A DNA stretch of 64,000 nt from Janthinobacterium sp. (GTDB lineage Bacteria; Pseudomonadota; Gammaproteobacteria; Burkholderiales; Burkholderiaceae_D). The notes under the pieces are model-generated. The model was not told where the DNA came from and ran no database searches. It worked only from the letters and a program-made list of their open reading frames with translations. Where the stretch lies: NCBI RefSeq assembly GCF_009923995.1, contig NZ_RFSK01000007.1, positions 1 to 64,000 of the forward strand. Reading direction: 5' to 3'. The first letter of the stretch is position 1, and every line of letters begins with the position of its first letter. Positions 33,806-42,882 of the stretch are shown in pieces. Both the position numbers and the translations under genes were made by a program.

Positions 33806-35948
33806 GCACTTCGCTGAATTGTGCGATGCGCCACTGCGGCGCCGGCACGAAATGGTCCGCCCATTCCAGCACGGCGTCGGCCGGCATGGGGCGGGCGATG
33901 CCGTAGCCTTGCGCCAGGTCGCAGCCCAGCTGGATCAGGCGGGCGCCGTGTTCGATGCTTTCCACGCCTTCGGCGATCACTGTCAGGCTGAAGGAACGTG
34001 CCAGGCCGATGACGGCGCGCACCAGGTGCAGGTCGTCGCGGTCGTTGAGCATGTTGCGCACGAAGCTCTGGTCGATCTTGACGATGTTCGCGGGCAGGCG
34101 TTTCAGGTACGACATCGAGGAATAGCCCGTGCCGAAATCGTCGAGGGCGAAGGTGATGCCCAGCGCCTGGCAGGCGCGGATGATGCGGCGCACGTGCTCG
34201 ATGTCGTGCAGGGCCGACGATTCGAGGATTTCCAGTTCCAGCATGCTGGCGCGCACGCCGGGGAACTCGCCGAGGATGGTTTTCAGGCGCGGCACGAAAT
34301 CGGGCTGCTGGAAGTGGCGCGCCGCGATGTTCACGCTGACGACCCAGTGCTTGCCGGCCGCGCTCCAGCGCTGCATCTGCCACAGGGCCTGGCGCAGCAC
34401 CCATTCGCCGATGTCGATGATCAGGTCCGTCTGCTCCACCAGGGGCAGGAACTGGGCCGGCGCCAGCACGCCGCGGCGCGGGTGCTGCCAGCGCAGCAAC
34501 GCTTCCATGCCCACCACCGTGCCGGCGCGCATGTTCACCTTGGGCTGGTAATACAGCCGCAGTTCGCCGTTGATCAGCGCCTGGCGCACTTCCGTGCGCT
34601 GGTTGTGGTGCGTGCGCACCTCCTCGTCGAGATTGGTGTCGAAGAAGTGGTATTGGTTGCGCCCCGTCAATTTCGCCTGGTAGACGGCGTGGTCGGCGTG
34701 GCGCAGCAGGCTTTCCGTGTTCAGGTCCTTGCCCGCATACACGGCGATGCCGGCGCTGGCCGTCATGTGCAGCGCCTGCTGGTCGCACTGGTAGGGACGG
34801 CTCAGTTCGCTCATCAGCTGGGTGACGTTCTGTTCGATGCTGGCGATGCTGGCCTGGCCGCACAGCAGCATGACGAATTCGTCGCCGCCCAGGCGCGCCG
34901 CGTAGTGCACCTGGCCCGTAAAGCCGTGCAGGCGGCCCGCCACCTGCTTGAGGATTTCATCGCCCGCCTCGGCGCCGTAGCGGTCGTTGATGGCCTGGAA
35001 GTGGTCGAGGTCGAACAGGCACACGGCCAGCAGGCGCTGGCGTTCGCGCGCGAGAAACAGTTCCTGCTCGAAGCGGGCGGCCAGCGCGGCCCGGTTCGGC
35101 AAGCCCGTCAGTACGTCGTTGTAATTTTGCCACGACAGTTTTTGCAGGGCCTGCTGCATGTGCACGGTTTCATTGAGCTGTTCGCCCAGCTGGCGCTGGC
35201 TGGTCTTCAGCGACGTCAGCAATTCCTCGATGTCGCCGGCCATGCCGTTGAACGAGCGCGATAGGGCTTGCGCCTCGGGCGTGGCGCCGGCCGCCAGGCG
35301 CACGGCGAAGTCGCCGCCACGGAAGCGGTCGCTCGCTTGCACCAGCCGCAGCAGCAGCTTGCGGTGCGAGGCGAGGATCAGGCCCAGCAGCAAAAAGATG
35401 AGGACGATATTGATGGCGCTCAGCACAGCCTGGTGGCGCACGCTGTGCCACACCTGCGTCAGGGGCAGGCCGGGCGCGTAATGCAGGTCGAGTGTGCCGT
35501 CGCCGCCGCCGGGCAGCGCCACCGTCAGGCGGCTGCTGATGGCCGTGATGCCGGACAGGCGCGCAAACCACGCCGGCACGCCCGATGCCAGCTGGTCGGC
35601 CAGCTGCCGGTCGGCCAGCACTTCGATATGCTCCGACGCGCTGTCCCAGCGGATGGCGGCCAGGCTGCGGTTCAGCGGCAGGGCGCTGCGCAGCGCCTGT
35701 CCCACGCTGTCGCGCATGGGCTGCACGCCCGTGCGCACGGCCAGCGGCAGCACGGTATTGGCCAGGTAGAGGTCGAGCTGGCGCGCATCGCTCTGGTAGC
35801 GCGAATTGGCCAGCGCCGTTTCCGTATCGAGCAGGGCGTGATAGCGGACGGCGGAAACGGCAAGTATCAGGAGGAAAATAGGAATGAAGAGGCGGGAATA
35901 ACTGCCCATCCGCATCCACGAAGATAATATTTTCCCAAAGACTGGCAT
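33798..35948 (-). CDS. Membrane GGDEF-EAL protein (cyclic-di-GMP turnover)
   Basis: A 716-residue sensor. It has a first membrane helix (about 18-36), a periplasmic domain of about 140 residues, a second helix (about 172-195) and a HAMP-like segment (about 200-250). A GGDEF domain follows (motif LGGDEFVML near 352) and then an EAL domain (MEALLRWQHP near 480, with DDFGTGYSSMSYLKRLP near 593). Both motifs are intact, so it could be a dual enzyme. The periplasmic part resembles the LapD/MoxY type only in layout and its signal is unknown. It lies next to pilU/pilT, where cyclic-di-GMP commonly controls motility. Confidence 0.9.
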   Translation of the reverse strand: MPVFGKILSSWMRMGSYSRLFIPIFLLILAVSAVRYHALLDTETALANSRYQSDARQLDLYLANTVLPLAVRTGVQPMRDSVGQALRSALPLNRSLAAIRWDSASEHIEVLADRQLADQLASGVPAWFARLSGITAISSRLTVALPGGGDGTLDLHYAPGLPLTQVWHSVRHQAVLSAINIVLIFLLLGLILASHRKLLLRLVQASDRFRGGDFAVRLAAGATPEAQALSRSFNGMAGDIEELLTSLKTSQRQLGEQLNETVHMQQALQKLSWQNYNDVLTGLPNRAALAARFEQELFLARERQRLLAVCLFDLDHFQAINDRYGAEAGDEILKQVAGRLHGFTGQVHYAARLGGDEFVMLLCGQASIASIEQNVTQLMSELSRPYQCDQQALHMTASAGIAVYAGKDLNTESLLRHADHAVYQAKLTGRNQYHFFDTNLDEEVRTHHNQRTEVRQALINGELRLYYQPKVNMRAGTVVGMEALLRWQHPRRGVLAPAQFLPLVEQTDLIIDIGEWVLRQALWQMQRWSAAGKHWVVSVNIAARHFQQPDFVPRLKTILGEFPGVRASMLELEILESSALHDIEHVRRIIRACQALGITFALDDFGTGYSSMSYLKRLPANIVKIDQSFVRNMLNDRDDLHLVRAVIGLARSFSLTVIAEGVESIEHGARLIQLGCDLAQGYGIARPMPADAVLEWADHFVPAPQWRIAQFSEVPI

Positions 35949-36093
35949 CGTTTTTTGATCGATATCTGCGAATAATTATGTAAACATTATCACCGAAATT
36001 TGCTATTGGAAACACAATATTGATATCAGGCATGAAATAAATCTGCATGGCTTGATTTCAACGCATCTTGTTATAAATCAAAATGTTTTCTGC

Positions 36094-36579
36094 TTATTCC
36101 TGTAGTAATTGCCGTATGTCGTCCGCCAGCGAAGCCGGTTTGCTGGCCGTCGCATAGCGGCGGAACACGCTGCCGTCCTTGCGCACCAGGAATTTGGTGA
36201 AATTCCATTTGATCGCCTGCGTGCCCAGAATGCCGGGCGCCGCCCGTTTTAATTGCGCAAATAATGGGTGGGCGTGCGGGCCATTCACGTCGATCTTGGC
36301 GAAGAGGGGAAAGGTGACGCCAAAGTTTTTTTCGCAAAAGGCGCCGATGTCGGCATTCGATCCCGGTTCCTGCTGGCGGAATTGATTGCAGGGAAAACCC
36401 AGCACGACCAGGCCCTGGTCGTGGAATTCGCGGTACAGCGCTTCGAGGCCCTGGTACTGGGGTGTGAAGCCGCAGGCGCTGGCCGTGTTGACGATGAGCA
36501 GTACCTTGCCCTTGTAGCGGGCCAGGTCGACGGGCGTGCCGTCCAGGGCTTCAGCCTGGAAATCGTGGATGCTGGTCAT
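36094..36579 (-). CDS. Glutathione peroxidase family protein
   Basis: A 161-residue thiol peroxidase. The catalytic tetrad is visible: Cys in NTASACGFTPQY (about residue 36; cysteine, not selenocysteine), Gln in FPCNQF (about 70), and Trp/Asn in KWNFTKF (about 125). The second cysteine in FPCNQF fits the thioredoxin-dependent type common in bacteria. It begins one base before the end of pilU on the same strand and is probably cotranscribed with it, although the functions look unrelated. Expected role: detoxifying hydroperoxides in the cytoplasm. Confidence 0.9.
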   Translation of the reverse strand: MTSIHDFQAEALDGTPVDLARYKGKVLLIVNTASACGFTPQYQGLEALYREFHDQGLVVLGFPCNQFRQQEPGSNADIGAFCEKNFGVTFPLFAKIDVNGPHAHPLFAQLKRAAPGILGTQAIKWNFTKFLVRKDGSVFRRYATASKPASLADDIRQLLQE

Positions 36580-36580
36580 G

Positions 36581-37720
36581 TCAGAGGAGTCCCAGTTTGG
36601 TGGCGCCTGCCTGCGGCACCGCCGCCGGCGCCGTTGTGCCGTTGAGCTTGATCGCCAGGCGCAGGTCGTTGACGGAGTCCGCATTGCGCAGCGCGTCTTC
36701 ATGGCTGATGGCGCCCGCCTCGTGCAGGTCGAACAGGGCCTGGTCGAAGGTCTGCATGCCCAGTTCGCGCGATTTTTTCATCAATTCCTTGATCTCGTGC
36801 ACCTGGCCCTTGAAGATCAGGTCGCTCATCAGGGGCGAATTGAGCAGGATTTCCAGCGCCGCCTTGCGCCCGCCGCCCTCCTTGCTGGGGATCAGGCGCT
36901 GCGAAATCATGCCCTTCAGGTTCAGCGACAGGTCCATCAGCAGCTGCTGGCGCCGCTCTTCGGGGAAGAAGTTGATGATGCGGTCCAGCGCCTGGTTGGC
37001 ATTGTTCGCGTGCAGGGTGGCCAGGCACAGGTGGCCCGTCTCGGCAAACGCGATGGCGTGGTCCATCGTCTCGCGGTCGCGGATTTCGCCGATCTGGATC
37101 ACGTCCGGCGCCTGGCGCAGGGTGTTTTTCAGGGCCGTGGCCCAGTCGTCCGTGTCGACGCCCACTTCGCGCTGGGTGACGATGCAGTTGCCGTGCGGAT
37201 GGATGAATTCCACGGGGTCTTCGATGGTGATGATGTGGCCATGGCTGTGCGCGTTGCGGTGGCCCACCATGGCCGCCAGCGTCGTCGACTTGCCGCAGCC
37301 CGTGGCGCCCACCATGATGACGAGGCCGCGCTTGCTCATCACCACGTCTTGCAGGATGGCGGGCAAGCCCAGCCCATCCAGGGTGGGGATGGCGGTATTG
37401 ATCGTGCGCAAGACCATGCCCGCCTGGCCCATCTGCACGAAGGCGGAGACGCGGAAGCGTCCCAGGCCGTCCGGGCTGATGGCGAAATTGGCTTCGCGGC
37501 TGGACTCGAACTCGGCTGCCTGGCGCGCGTTCATGACGGCGCGCACGTAGCCGGCCGCCTGCTGCGCGGCGAGCGGACCGCCCGCCAGCGGCGTCAGCTT
37601 GCCGTCGAGCTTGATGGCGGGCGCAAAGCCGGCCGTGATGAACAGGTCGGAGCCGCCCCGTTCGCGCATCTGCGCCAGCAGCGCGTGCATGGCGCTGTAG
37701 GATTCATGGGTGGTCTGCAT
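36581..37720 (-). CDS. pilU: Type IV pilus retraction ATPase PilU
   Basis: A 379-residue ATPase of the PilT/PilU family assisting pilus retraction and twitching. Walker A is GATGCGKST (about 134). The Walker B/Asp box, EIRDRETMDHAIAFAETGHL, and the His box LATLHANNANQALDR follow. It is longer than PilT at both ends, as PilU proteins are, with a degenerate C-terminal tail. It lies directly downstream of pilT (three bases) in the same operon. Confidence 0.93.
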   Translation of the reverse strand: MQTTHESYSAMHALLAQMRERGGSDLFITAGFAPAIKLDGKLTPLAGGPLAAQQAAGYVRAVMNARQAAEFESSREANFAISPDGLGRFRVSAFVQMGQAGMVLRTINTAIPTLDGLGLPAILQDVVMSKRGLVIMVGATGCGKSTTLAAMVGHRNAHSHGHIITIEDPVEFIHPHGNCIVTQREVGVDTDDWATALKNTLRQAPDVIQIGEIRDRETMDHAIAFAETGHLCLATLHANNANQALDRIINFFPEERRQQLLMDLSLNLKGMISQRLIPSKEGGGRKAALEILLNSPLMSDLIFKGQVHEIKELMKKSRELGMQTFDQALFDLHEAGAISHEDALRNADSVNDLRLAIKLNGTTAPAAVPQAGATKLGLL

Positions 37721-37723
37721 GGC

Positions 37724-38767
37724 TTATCCGGGGAAGTTTTCAGGCGACTTGGCGGCCGAGCGGGCCGTTTCCGCCGAGATCGTGCCGCGCCGCACGAGGT
37801 CGGAGAGGCACTGGTCCAGGGTCTGCATGCCCACGTTGGCGCCCGTCTGGATGGCCGAATACATCTGCGCCACCTTCGCTTCGCGGATCAGGTTGCGCAC
37901 GGCCGGCGTGGCCAGCATGATTTCATGCGCGGCCACGCGGCCCATGCCGTCCTTGGTTTTCAGCAAGTTTTGCGAGATCACGGCTTGCAGGGATTCGGAC
38001 AGCATGGCGCGCACCATTTCCTTTTCCTCGGCGGGGAAGACGTCGATGATGCGGTCGATCGACTTTGCCGCCGACGAGGTGTGCAGGGTGCCGAACACGA
38101 GGTGGCCCGTCTCGGCCGCCGTCAGCGCCAGGCGGATGGTTTCCAGGTCGCGCAATTCGCCCACGAGGATGACGTCGGGGTCTTCGCGCAGGGCCGAGCG
38201 CAGCGCATTGCTGAAGGAATGCGTGTGCGAACCCACCTCGCGCTGGTTGATCAGGCATTTCTTCGGCTCATGCACGAATTCGATGGGGTCTTCGATGGTC
38301 AGGATGTGGTGGTTGAGGCGCTCGTTGACGTGGTTCACCATGGCCGCCAGGGTGGTCGACTTGCCGGAACCCGTCGGCCCCGTCACCAGCACGAGGCCCC
38401 GCGGACGCATGGCCAGCTCGCCGAAGATGCGCGGCGCGTTCAATTCATCGAGGGTCAGCACTTTCGACGGGATCGTGCGCAGCACGGCCGAGGCACCCCG
38501 TTCCTGGTTGTAGGCGTTGACGCGGAAGCGGGCCAGGCCGGGAATCTCGAACGAGAAATCGCATTCCAGCGCTTCTTCATAGGCCTTGCGCTGGCTGTCG
38601 TTCATGATGTCGTAGATCATGCCGTGCACTTCCTTGTGCTCGAGCGGCGCCACGTTCAGGCGGCGCACGTCGCCGTTGACCCGTATCATCGGCGGCAGGC
38701 CGGAAGACAGGTGCAAGTCGGAAGCCTTGTTGCTGACGGAGAAAGCGAGTAGTTCGGAGATGTCCAT
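37724..38767 (-). CDS. pilT: Type IV pilus retraction ATPase PilT
   Basis: A 347-residue hexameric ATPase driving pilus retraction. Visible are Walker A GPTGSGKST (about 129), the Asp box RDLETIRLALTAAETGHL, the His box GTLHTSSAAKSIDRIID, and the PilT-specific C-terminal motif AVRNLIREAKVAQMYSAIQT. The first gene of pilT-pilU, it is divergent from yggS-proC with about 65 bases between, a classic betaproteobacterial arrangement. Confidence 0.96.
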   Translation of the reverse strand: MDISELLAFSVSNKASDLHLSSGLPPMIRVNGDVRRLNVAPLEHKEVHGMIYDIMNDSQRKAYEEALECDFSFEIPGLARFRVNAYNQERGASAVLRTIPSKVLTLDELNAPRIFGELAMRPRGLVLVTGPTGSGKSTTLAAMVNHVNERLNHHILTIEDPIEFVHEPKKCLINQREVGSHTHSFSNALRSALREDPDVILVGELRDLETIRLALTAAETGHLVFGTLHTSSAAKSIDRIIDVFPAEEKEMVRAMLSESLQAVISQNLLKTKDGMGRVAAHEIMLATPAVRNLIREAKVAQMYSAIQTGANVGMQTLDQCLSDLVRRGTISAETARSAAKSPENFPG

Positions 38768-38831
38768 TTATAATCCCTGTGCCTGCATTGACGGGCTGCC
38801 CGAAACGGCCGTGCCCCGTATCCATTAGAAA

Positions 38832-39539
38832 ATGATTATGTCCACAATCGAACAGAACTTGCAAGCCGTGCGCGGCGCTATTGCGCAGGCGGCGCTGGAG
38901 GCGCAGCGCGCGCCTGCCGACGTGACCCTGCTGGCCGTCTCGAAAACCTTTGGCGCGGATGCCGTGCTGGACGCCGTGCGCGCGGGCCAGGCGGCGTTTG
39001 GCGAAAATTACCTGCAGGAAGCGCTCGACAAGATGGCCGCCGTCAAGCTTGCGCTGCCGCAAGGCGGTCCCGCCTGGCATTTTATCGGCCCCATCCAGAG
39101 CAACAAGACGCGCCCCATCGCCGAACATTTCGACTGGGTGCATACGGTGGAACGGGAAAAGATCGCCGTGCGCCTGTCCGAACAGCGCCCGGCCGGCTTG
39201 CCGGACCTGAATATCTGTCTGCAAGTCAATATCAGCGGCGAGGCCAGCAAGAGCGGCGTGTCGCCGGCCGACTTGCCCGCGCTGGCGCGCGCCGTGGCGC
39301 AGCTGCCCCGGCTGCGTCTGCGCGGCCTGATGGCCATCCCCGAACCGGAAACGGATGTCAACCTCCAGCGCCGTGCGTTTGCGCAATTGCGTACGCTGTA
39401 CGAACAATTGCAGGCGGACGGCCTGGCGCTCGATACCTTGTCGATGGGCATGTCGGCCGACTTGCGCGCCGCCGTGCTGGAAGGCGCCACCATCGTGCGC
39501 GTGGGCAGTGCCATCTTCGGTTCCCGCCATTATTCCTAA
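38832..39539 (+). CDS. yggS: Pyridoxal-phosphate homeostasis protein YggS
   Basis: A 235-residue fold-type III PLP-binding protein controlling vitamin B6 levels. The PLP lysine is in LLAVSKTFG (about residue 38). FGENYLQEALDKM, WHFIGPIQSNKTR and LSMGMSADLRAAVLEGATIV are the conserved blocks. Start may be 38832 or the ATG two codons on. It lies 22 bases upstream of proC, its usual partner. Confidence 0.95.
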   Translation: MIMSTIEQNLQAVRGAIAQAALEAQRAPADVTLLAVSKTFGADAVLDAVRAGQAAFGENYLQEALDKMAAVKLALPQGGPAWHFIGPIQSNKTRPIAEHFDWVHTVEREKIAVRLSEQRPAGLPDLNICLQVNISGEASKSGVSPADLPALARAVAQLPRLRLRGLMAIPEPETDVNLQRRAFAQLRTLYEQLQADGLALDTLSMGMSADLRAAVLEGATIVRVGSAIFGSRHYS

Positions 39540-39561
39540 CTGATTAATAGAAAGAATCACC

Positions 39562-40392
39562 ATGACGACAGAATTGAACATCGCCTTCGTGGGCGGCGGC
39601 AACATGGCGGCGGCCCTGATCGCCGGCCTGGCAGGCAAGCTGACCCTGGGCGGCAACATCCACGTGATCGACCCGCATGCGCCCGCGCTGGAAAAACTGC
39701 AGGCGCAGTTCGGCGTCACCACGGCAGCAGCGGCCAGCGACGCGCTGCGCGGCGTGGACGTGATCGTGCTGGCCGTCAAGCCGCAAAGCATGCGCGACGT
39801 GGCGGCCCAGCTGCTGCCTTTCCTCGACGGCGGGCGGGCGCCATTGATCCTGTCGATCGCGGCCGGCATCCGCGCCGCGGACCTGTCGCGCTGGCTCGGC
39901 GGTTATGGCGCCATCGTGCGCTGCATGCCGAACACGCCGGCCCTGATCGGCATGGGCATCACGGGCATGGTGGCCAGCAGCGGCGTCAGCGCGGAACAAC
40001 AGAAAACGGCGGACGCCATCCTGCGCGCCGTCGGCCAGACGGTGTGGCTCGACGATGAAGCGAAGATCGACCCCGTCACGGCCGTCTCCGGCAGCGGTCC
40101 CGCCTACGTGTTTTACTTTATCGAAGCCATGCAGCAGGCGGCGGCCGAGCTGGGCCTGACGCCGGAGCAGGGCACGCAGCTGGCGATTGCCACCTTCACG
40201 GGTGCGGCGCAGCTGGCGGCGAACTCCAGCGAAGCCGTGTCCTTGCTGCGCGAACGCGTCACGTCGAAGGGCGGCACGACCTATGCGGCCCTGACCAGCA
40301 TGGAAGAGAGCGGCGTGAAGGCGGCCATCGTCAAGGGCATCAAGGCGGCCGCGCAGCGGGGGCGCGAGCTGGGGGATGAGCTGGGCAAGTAG
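39562..40392 (+). CDS. proC: Pyrroline-5-carboxylate reductase
   Basis: A 276-residue NAD(P)H-dependent enzyme making proline. The N-terminal Rossmann motif is FVGGGNMAAALIAGL. SGSGPAYVFYFIEAM (about 177-191) and the C-terminal TSKGGTTYAAL block are typical. Full length. The convergent anti-sigma gene ends 7 bases beyond its stop. Confidence 0.95.
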   Translation: MTTELNIAFVGGGNMAAALIAGLAGKLTLGGNIHVIDPHAPALEKLQAQFGVTTAAAASDALRGVDVIVLAVKPQSMRDVAAQLLPFLDGGRAPLILSIAAGIRAADLSRWLGGYGAIVRCMPNTPALIGMGITGMVASSGVSAEQQKTADAILRAVGQTVWLDDEAKIDPVTAVSGSGPAYVFYFIEAMQQAAAELGLTPEQGTQLAIATFTGAAQLAANSSEAVSLLRERVTSKGGTTYAALTSMEESGVKAAIVKGIKAAAQRGRELGDELGK

Positions 40393-40399
40393 GTCCCGC

Positions 40400-41119
40400 C
40401 TACATCACCTTCACGGCGCGGCCGATGTAGAGGATCGGCCCCGTCGGCCGGCCCGTGGGCGAGCCTGTCTCCGGCTCCAGGGTGATCTCGAACAATTGAT
40501 CCGGTTGCAGCGGCGGCAGTTTGTCCAGGGGCAACTTGACGCTCTGGCCCGGCTTGACCAGGCCCAGCGAGACGGGCGCGCCCCAGTCCTTGCCCTTGGT
40601 CCAGAATTGCAGGGCTTTCTGCTGCGGCACGCTGGTCGGTCCCAGCGGGATCAGACTCAAATCGCGGCTCTTGCCGCCCCGGCTGCCCGCCTGCACGACC
40701 CAGCCCGGCGACTTGTCCTGCGGCGCCACCAGCACCACCAGGTAGCCGGGACCGCCTGGCGCCTGCAGCTGCACGCTCACCAGCACGGCCAGCGCGGCCG
40801 ATGCCAGCAGGCCGCCGCCGGCCAGTATGCGCCAGAATGCCAGGCTGTTCCACCACGCCTGCCAGCCGCCCGCCTGTGTCACGGCTTGCGGCGTGAACAG
40901 GCTGGCGCTGATGCGCGGCCACAGCTGGGCGGAGGGCGCCTCCGGCGGCGCCAGGGCCGTCAGCGGGTGCAGGCGCCGTTCCCACGCATCGACGGCATCG
41001 CGCAGGGCCGCGTCGCGCGGCAGGCGCTGCTCCACTTCGACCCGTTCGGCCAGCGCCAATGTGCCCAGCACGTATTCGCTGGCCAGCCTTTGCAATTCGT
41101 CGTCTTCGAGGATGTTCAT
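40400..41119 (-). CDS. Anti-sigma factor (RskA-like, membrane-anchored)
   Basis: A 239-residue protein. A cytoplasmic N-terminus of about 90 residues contains the anti-sigma zinc-less helical domain (LASEYVLGTLALAERVEVE, WERRLHPL). One transmembrane helix lies near 97-115 and a periplasmic RskA-type domain follows (GYLVVLVAPQDKSPGWVV, LQFWTKGKDW, LFEITLEPETGSPTGRPTGP). Its ATG overlaps the stop of the sigma gene by four bases, so the two are translationally coupled. It should hold the sigma factor inactive until a periplasmic signal. The signal is unknown. Confidence 0.88.
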   Translation of the reverse strand: MNILEDDELQRLASEYVLGTLALAERVEVEQRLPRDAALRDAVDAWERRLHPLTALAPPEAPSAQLWPRISASLFTPQAVTQAGGWQAWWNSLAFWRILAGGGLLASAALAVLVSVQLQAPGGPGYLVVLVAPQDKSPGWVVQAGSRGGKSRDLSLIPLGPTSVPQQKALQFWTKGKDWGAPVSLGLVKPGQSVKLPLDKLPPLQPDQLFEITLEPETGSPTGRPTGPILYIGRAVKVM

Positions 41120-41673
41120 CCCATGCACTCCCGCAAGGCGGCCAGGCCCCGCTTGACCCACGCTTTCACGGTGCCCAGGGGCGCCTGCAGGCGCTGCGCG
41201 ATTTCGCTGTGGGAACAGCCATCCACATAGGCATACAGGATGGAGTTGCGCTTGGGTTCGTCGAGGTGGCCGAGGCAGTCGTGCAGCCTGCCCATGTCGG
41301 CTTGCACGGCGTAGGCGTCGCCCGCGTCATGGCCTTGTCGTTGGTGCAGCAGGGTTTCCACGCTATCCTCGTCGGCCGATACTTCATGGGCGCGGGCGCG
41401 CGCCACGTTCAGCGCCTGGTGCCGCACCACCACATAGATCCAGCCCTTGCCCGTGCCGCGCGTGGCGTCGAAACTGCCGGCGCGGCGCCAGATGCTCAGG
41501 AAGGCGTCGTGCAGCACGTCTTCGGCCAGCGCCCGCTGGCGCACGATGCGCAGGGCCACGCCCAGCAGATAACGGCTTTCCTGCTGGTACAGGCCATGCA
41601 ATGCCTGCTGCTCGCCCCTGGCGCAGGCGCGCAGGGCGGCATCGTAATCGTAGGGAGCGGCTGGGGCTGGCAA
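41116..41673 (-). CDS. ECF sigma factor paired with RskA-like anti-sigma
   Basis: A 185-residue sigma-70 family factor with region 2 (about 25-95, including DVLHDAFLSIWRRAGSFD) and region 4 (about 120-180, with GCSHSEIAQRLQAPLGTVKA). It belongs to the SigK/RskA-like group by its partner. There is no ATG; the TTG at 41673 is the first plausible start after an in-frame stop. No Shine-Dalgarno is visible, so the start is uncertain. Its likely target is the DUF3455 gene upstream. Confidence 0.87.
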   Translation of the reverse strand: MPAPAAPYDYDAALRACARGEQQALHGLYQQESRYLLGVALRIVRQRALAEDVLHDAFLSIWRRAGSFDATRGTGKGWIYVVVRHQALNVARARAHEVSADEDSVETLLHQRQGHDAGDAYAVQADMGRLHDCLGHLDEPKRNSILYAYVDGCSHSEIAQRLQAPLGTVKAWVKRGLAALRECMG

Positions 41674-41785
41674 GGTTGGCGCAATCGTCAGAGATAACGG
41701 TTAGCAAGTTTTCAATAGGGAGTATAGGCCAGAAACCCGCTTGCCAACCGTTGCCTCCATGTTTTACAACACCTGACAAAACCAT

Positions 41786-41873
41786 AGCGAGCGGAAGGGA
41801 GAGGTGGCTGAGAAGCGCAACCGTACGAAGGTACGGTGAGCAACGCAGGCCGCCTATCCCGACGCGCAGCAGG
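41786..41873. repeat. 88-nt structured intergenic repeat, copy A
   Basis: Starts AGCGAGCGG, ends GCGCAGCAGG. It contains the hairpin ACCGTAC-GAAG-GTACGGT (41820-41837) after the shared TGGCTGAGAAGCGCA. It aligns without gaps to copy B at 56,018-56,105. It lies 14 bases downstream of the DUF3455 gene when read on the minus strand. Confidence 0.6.
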
Positions 41874-41887
41874 TTTTGATGGGTGTT

Positions 41888-42445
41888 TTATGCGGCTTTC
41901 CAGAAGATGTAGTCGGCCTGGTAAGGCACCCACTGTCTGGCGCCGATGCTCTCCATGCCGCAGGGGCTGGCTGGCGCCACGCCGCCGCGGGTGGCCACGC
42001 GCTGGATGTAGCTGACGCCCTGCATGGCGCCGCTGCCCGTGGCGGGGTTGGCCTTGACCAATTGATAGGGGATATTGCCCGCGCCGGCCGGTGCCACGGC
42101 CACTTGCGTCGCCGTCACTTTCGAGCCGTCCAGGCTGGCCCAGGTGGCGGGCGGGCCGACATAGGTGCCGACCTGCATGCCGCTGCGGTCGTTCAAGGCC
42201 GCGTCCGGTCCCACGAAGGCCCATTCATGGCCCGTCATGTCCTTTTTCGCCTTGCATTCGTAGGCGATCTTGCCCACGCCCACGGTCTGCATGGCCACCT
42301 GGTGGCCATCGGGCACCTTCACGGCGGCGGGGAGCGTTTCTTGTGAGTAACGTGCGCCCATGGGCGCGCAGGCGGCCAGCAGCAGGGCGGCGCCCAGGAC
42401 GGCGAGCGAGGGGGCGGTATGGTGTGGGGCGGTGGACGAGAACAT
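41888..42445 (-). CDS. DUF3455 lipoprotein-like protein
   Basis: A 185-residue exported protein with a signal peptide and possible lipobox (LLLAACAP). A DUF3455 core follows (about 45-180: VPDGHQVAMQTVGVGKIAYE, HEWAFVGPDAAL, GTYVGPPATWASLDGSKV, IPYQLVKA, QRVATRGGVAP). DUF3455 genes often sit beside ECF-sigma/RskA pairs in Burkholderiales, and here it is the gene upstream of the pair. It may be a target of that sigma factor. Function unknown. Confidence 0.85.
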   Translation of the reverse strand: MFSSTAPHHTAPSLAVLGAALLLAACAPMGARYSQETLPAAVKVPDGHQVAMQTVGVGKIAYECKAKKDMTGHEWAFVGPDAALNDRSGMQVGTYVGPPATWASLDGSKVTATQVAVAPAGAGNIPYQLVKANPATGSGAMQGVSYIQRVATRGGVAPASPCGMESIGARQWVPYQADYIFWKAA

Positions 42446-42488
42446 GGCGGACTCCTGGTAGTTGGCTCAGCCGGCTGGCTGATACCGG

Positions 42489-42517
42489 TACTACCCGCGA
42501 GCGCCACATTTGGATGC
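42489..42517 (-). promoter_or_regulatory. Candidate ECF-type promoter of the DUF3455 gene
   Basis: On the minus strand, GCATCC (42517-42512), 17 bases, then GTAGTA (42494-42489), about 44 bases before the start codon. The -35 resembles the CATCC element reported for the SigK/RskA group. No sigma-70 promoter is evident here. Only one example is present in the window, so this is tentative. Confidence 0.35.
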
Positions 42518-42534
42518 AGCCGGGCAAAAATATT

Positions 42535-42882
42535 TTACGGCGGTGCGTCTTTCCTGCTGAAACGTTGCGCCAGCGCCAGGGCGACGGGTATGGCGGCCGT
42601 GGCGTGCTTGAGCAGCGAGGCGCCGGCCCGCAGCAGCGGCAGGACGCGGCGCGGCCGCACCAGCGCCAGGCCCAGCACGGCGCCGCCCAGCATCAGGGGA
42701 ATTTTGAAACGCGTGGCCAGGGTGTGGCGCAAGTTGCCGCCCGTCAGCGGCTCCAGCAGCTGCCGCGTCTGCACGCCCAGTGCCAGGCGCTGCAGCGCGC
42801 ATTCGGCCAGCAGGGCATCGCGCCGCTGCGCCAGGCTGGCGGCCGTGTGGACGTGGGACAGTTTGGTGGGATGCGTGGTCAT
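42535..42882 (-). CDS. YqjK-like protein
   Basis: A 115-residue protein with a basic N-terminal helix (AQRRDALLAECALQRLALG) and two weak hydrophobic stretches (about 68-78 and 90-105). This matches the YqjK-like component that follows YqjD/YqjE-type genes. Its ATG overlaps the stop of the upstream membrane gene by four bases. Probably an envelope or ribosome-associated stress protein; the actual role is unknown. Confidence 0.7.
   Translation of the reverse strand: MTTHPTKLSHVHTAASLAQRRDALLAECALQRLALGVQTRQLLEPLTGGNLRHTLATRFKIPLMLGGAVLGLALVRPRRVLPLLRAGASLLKHATAAIPVALALAQRFSRKDAPP

Noticed and set aside
36094-36579. Selenocysteine glutathione peroxidase
   Set aside because: The catalytic codon encodes cysteine; there is no in-frame TGA or SECIS-like hairpin.
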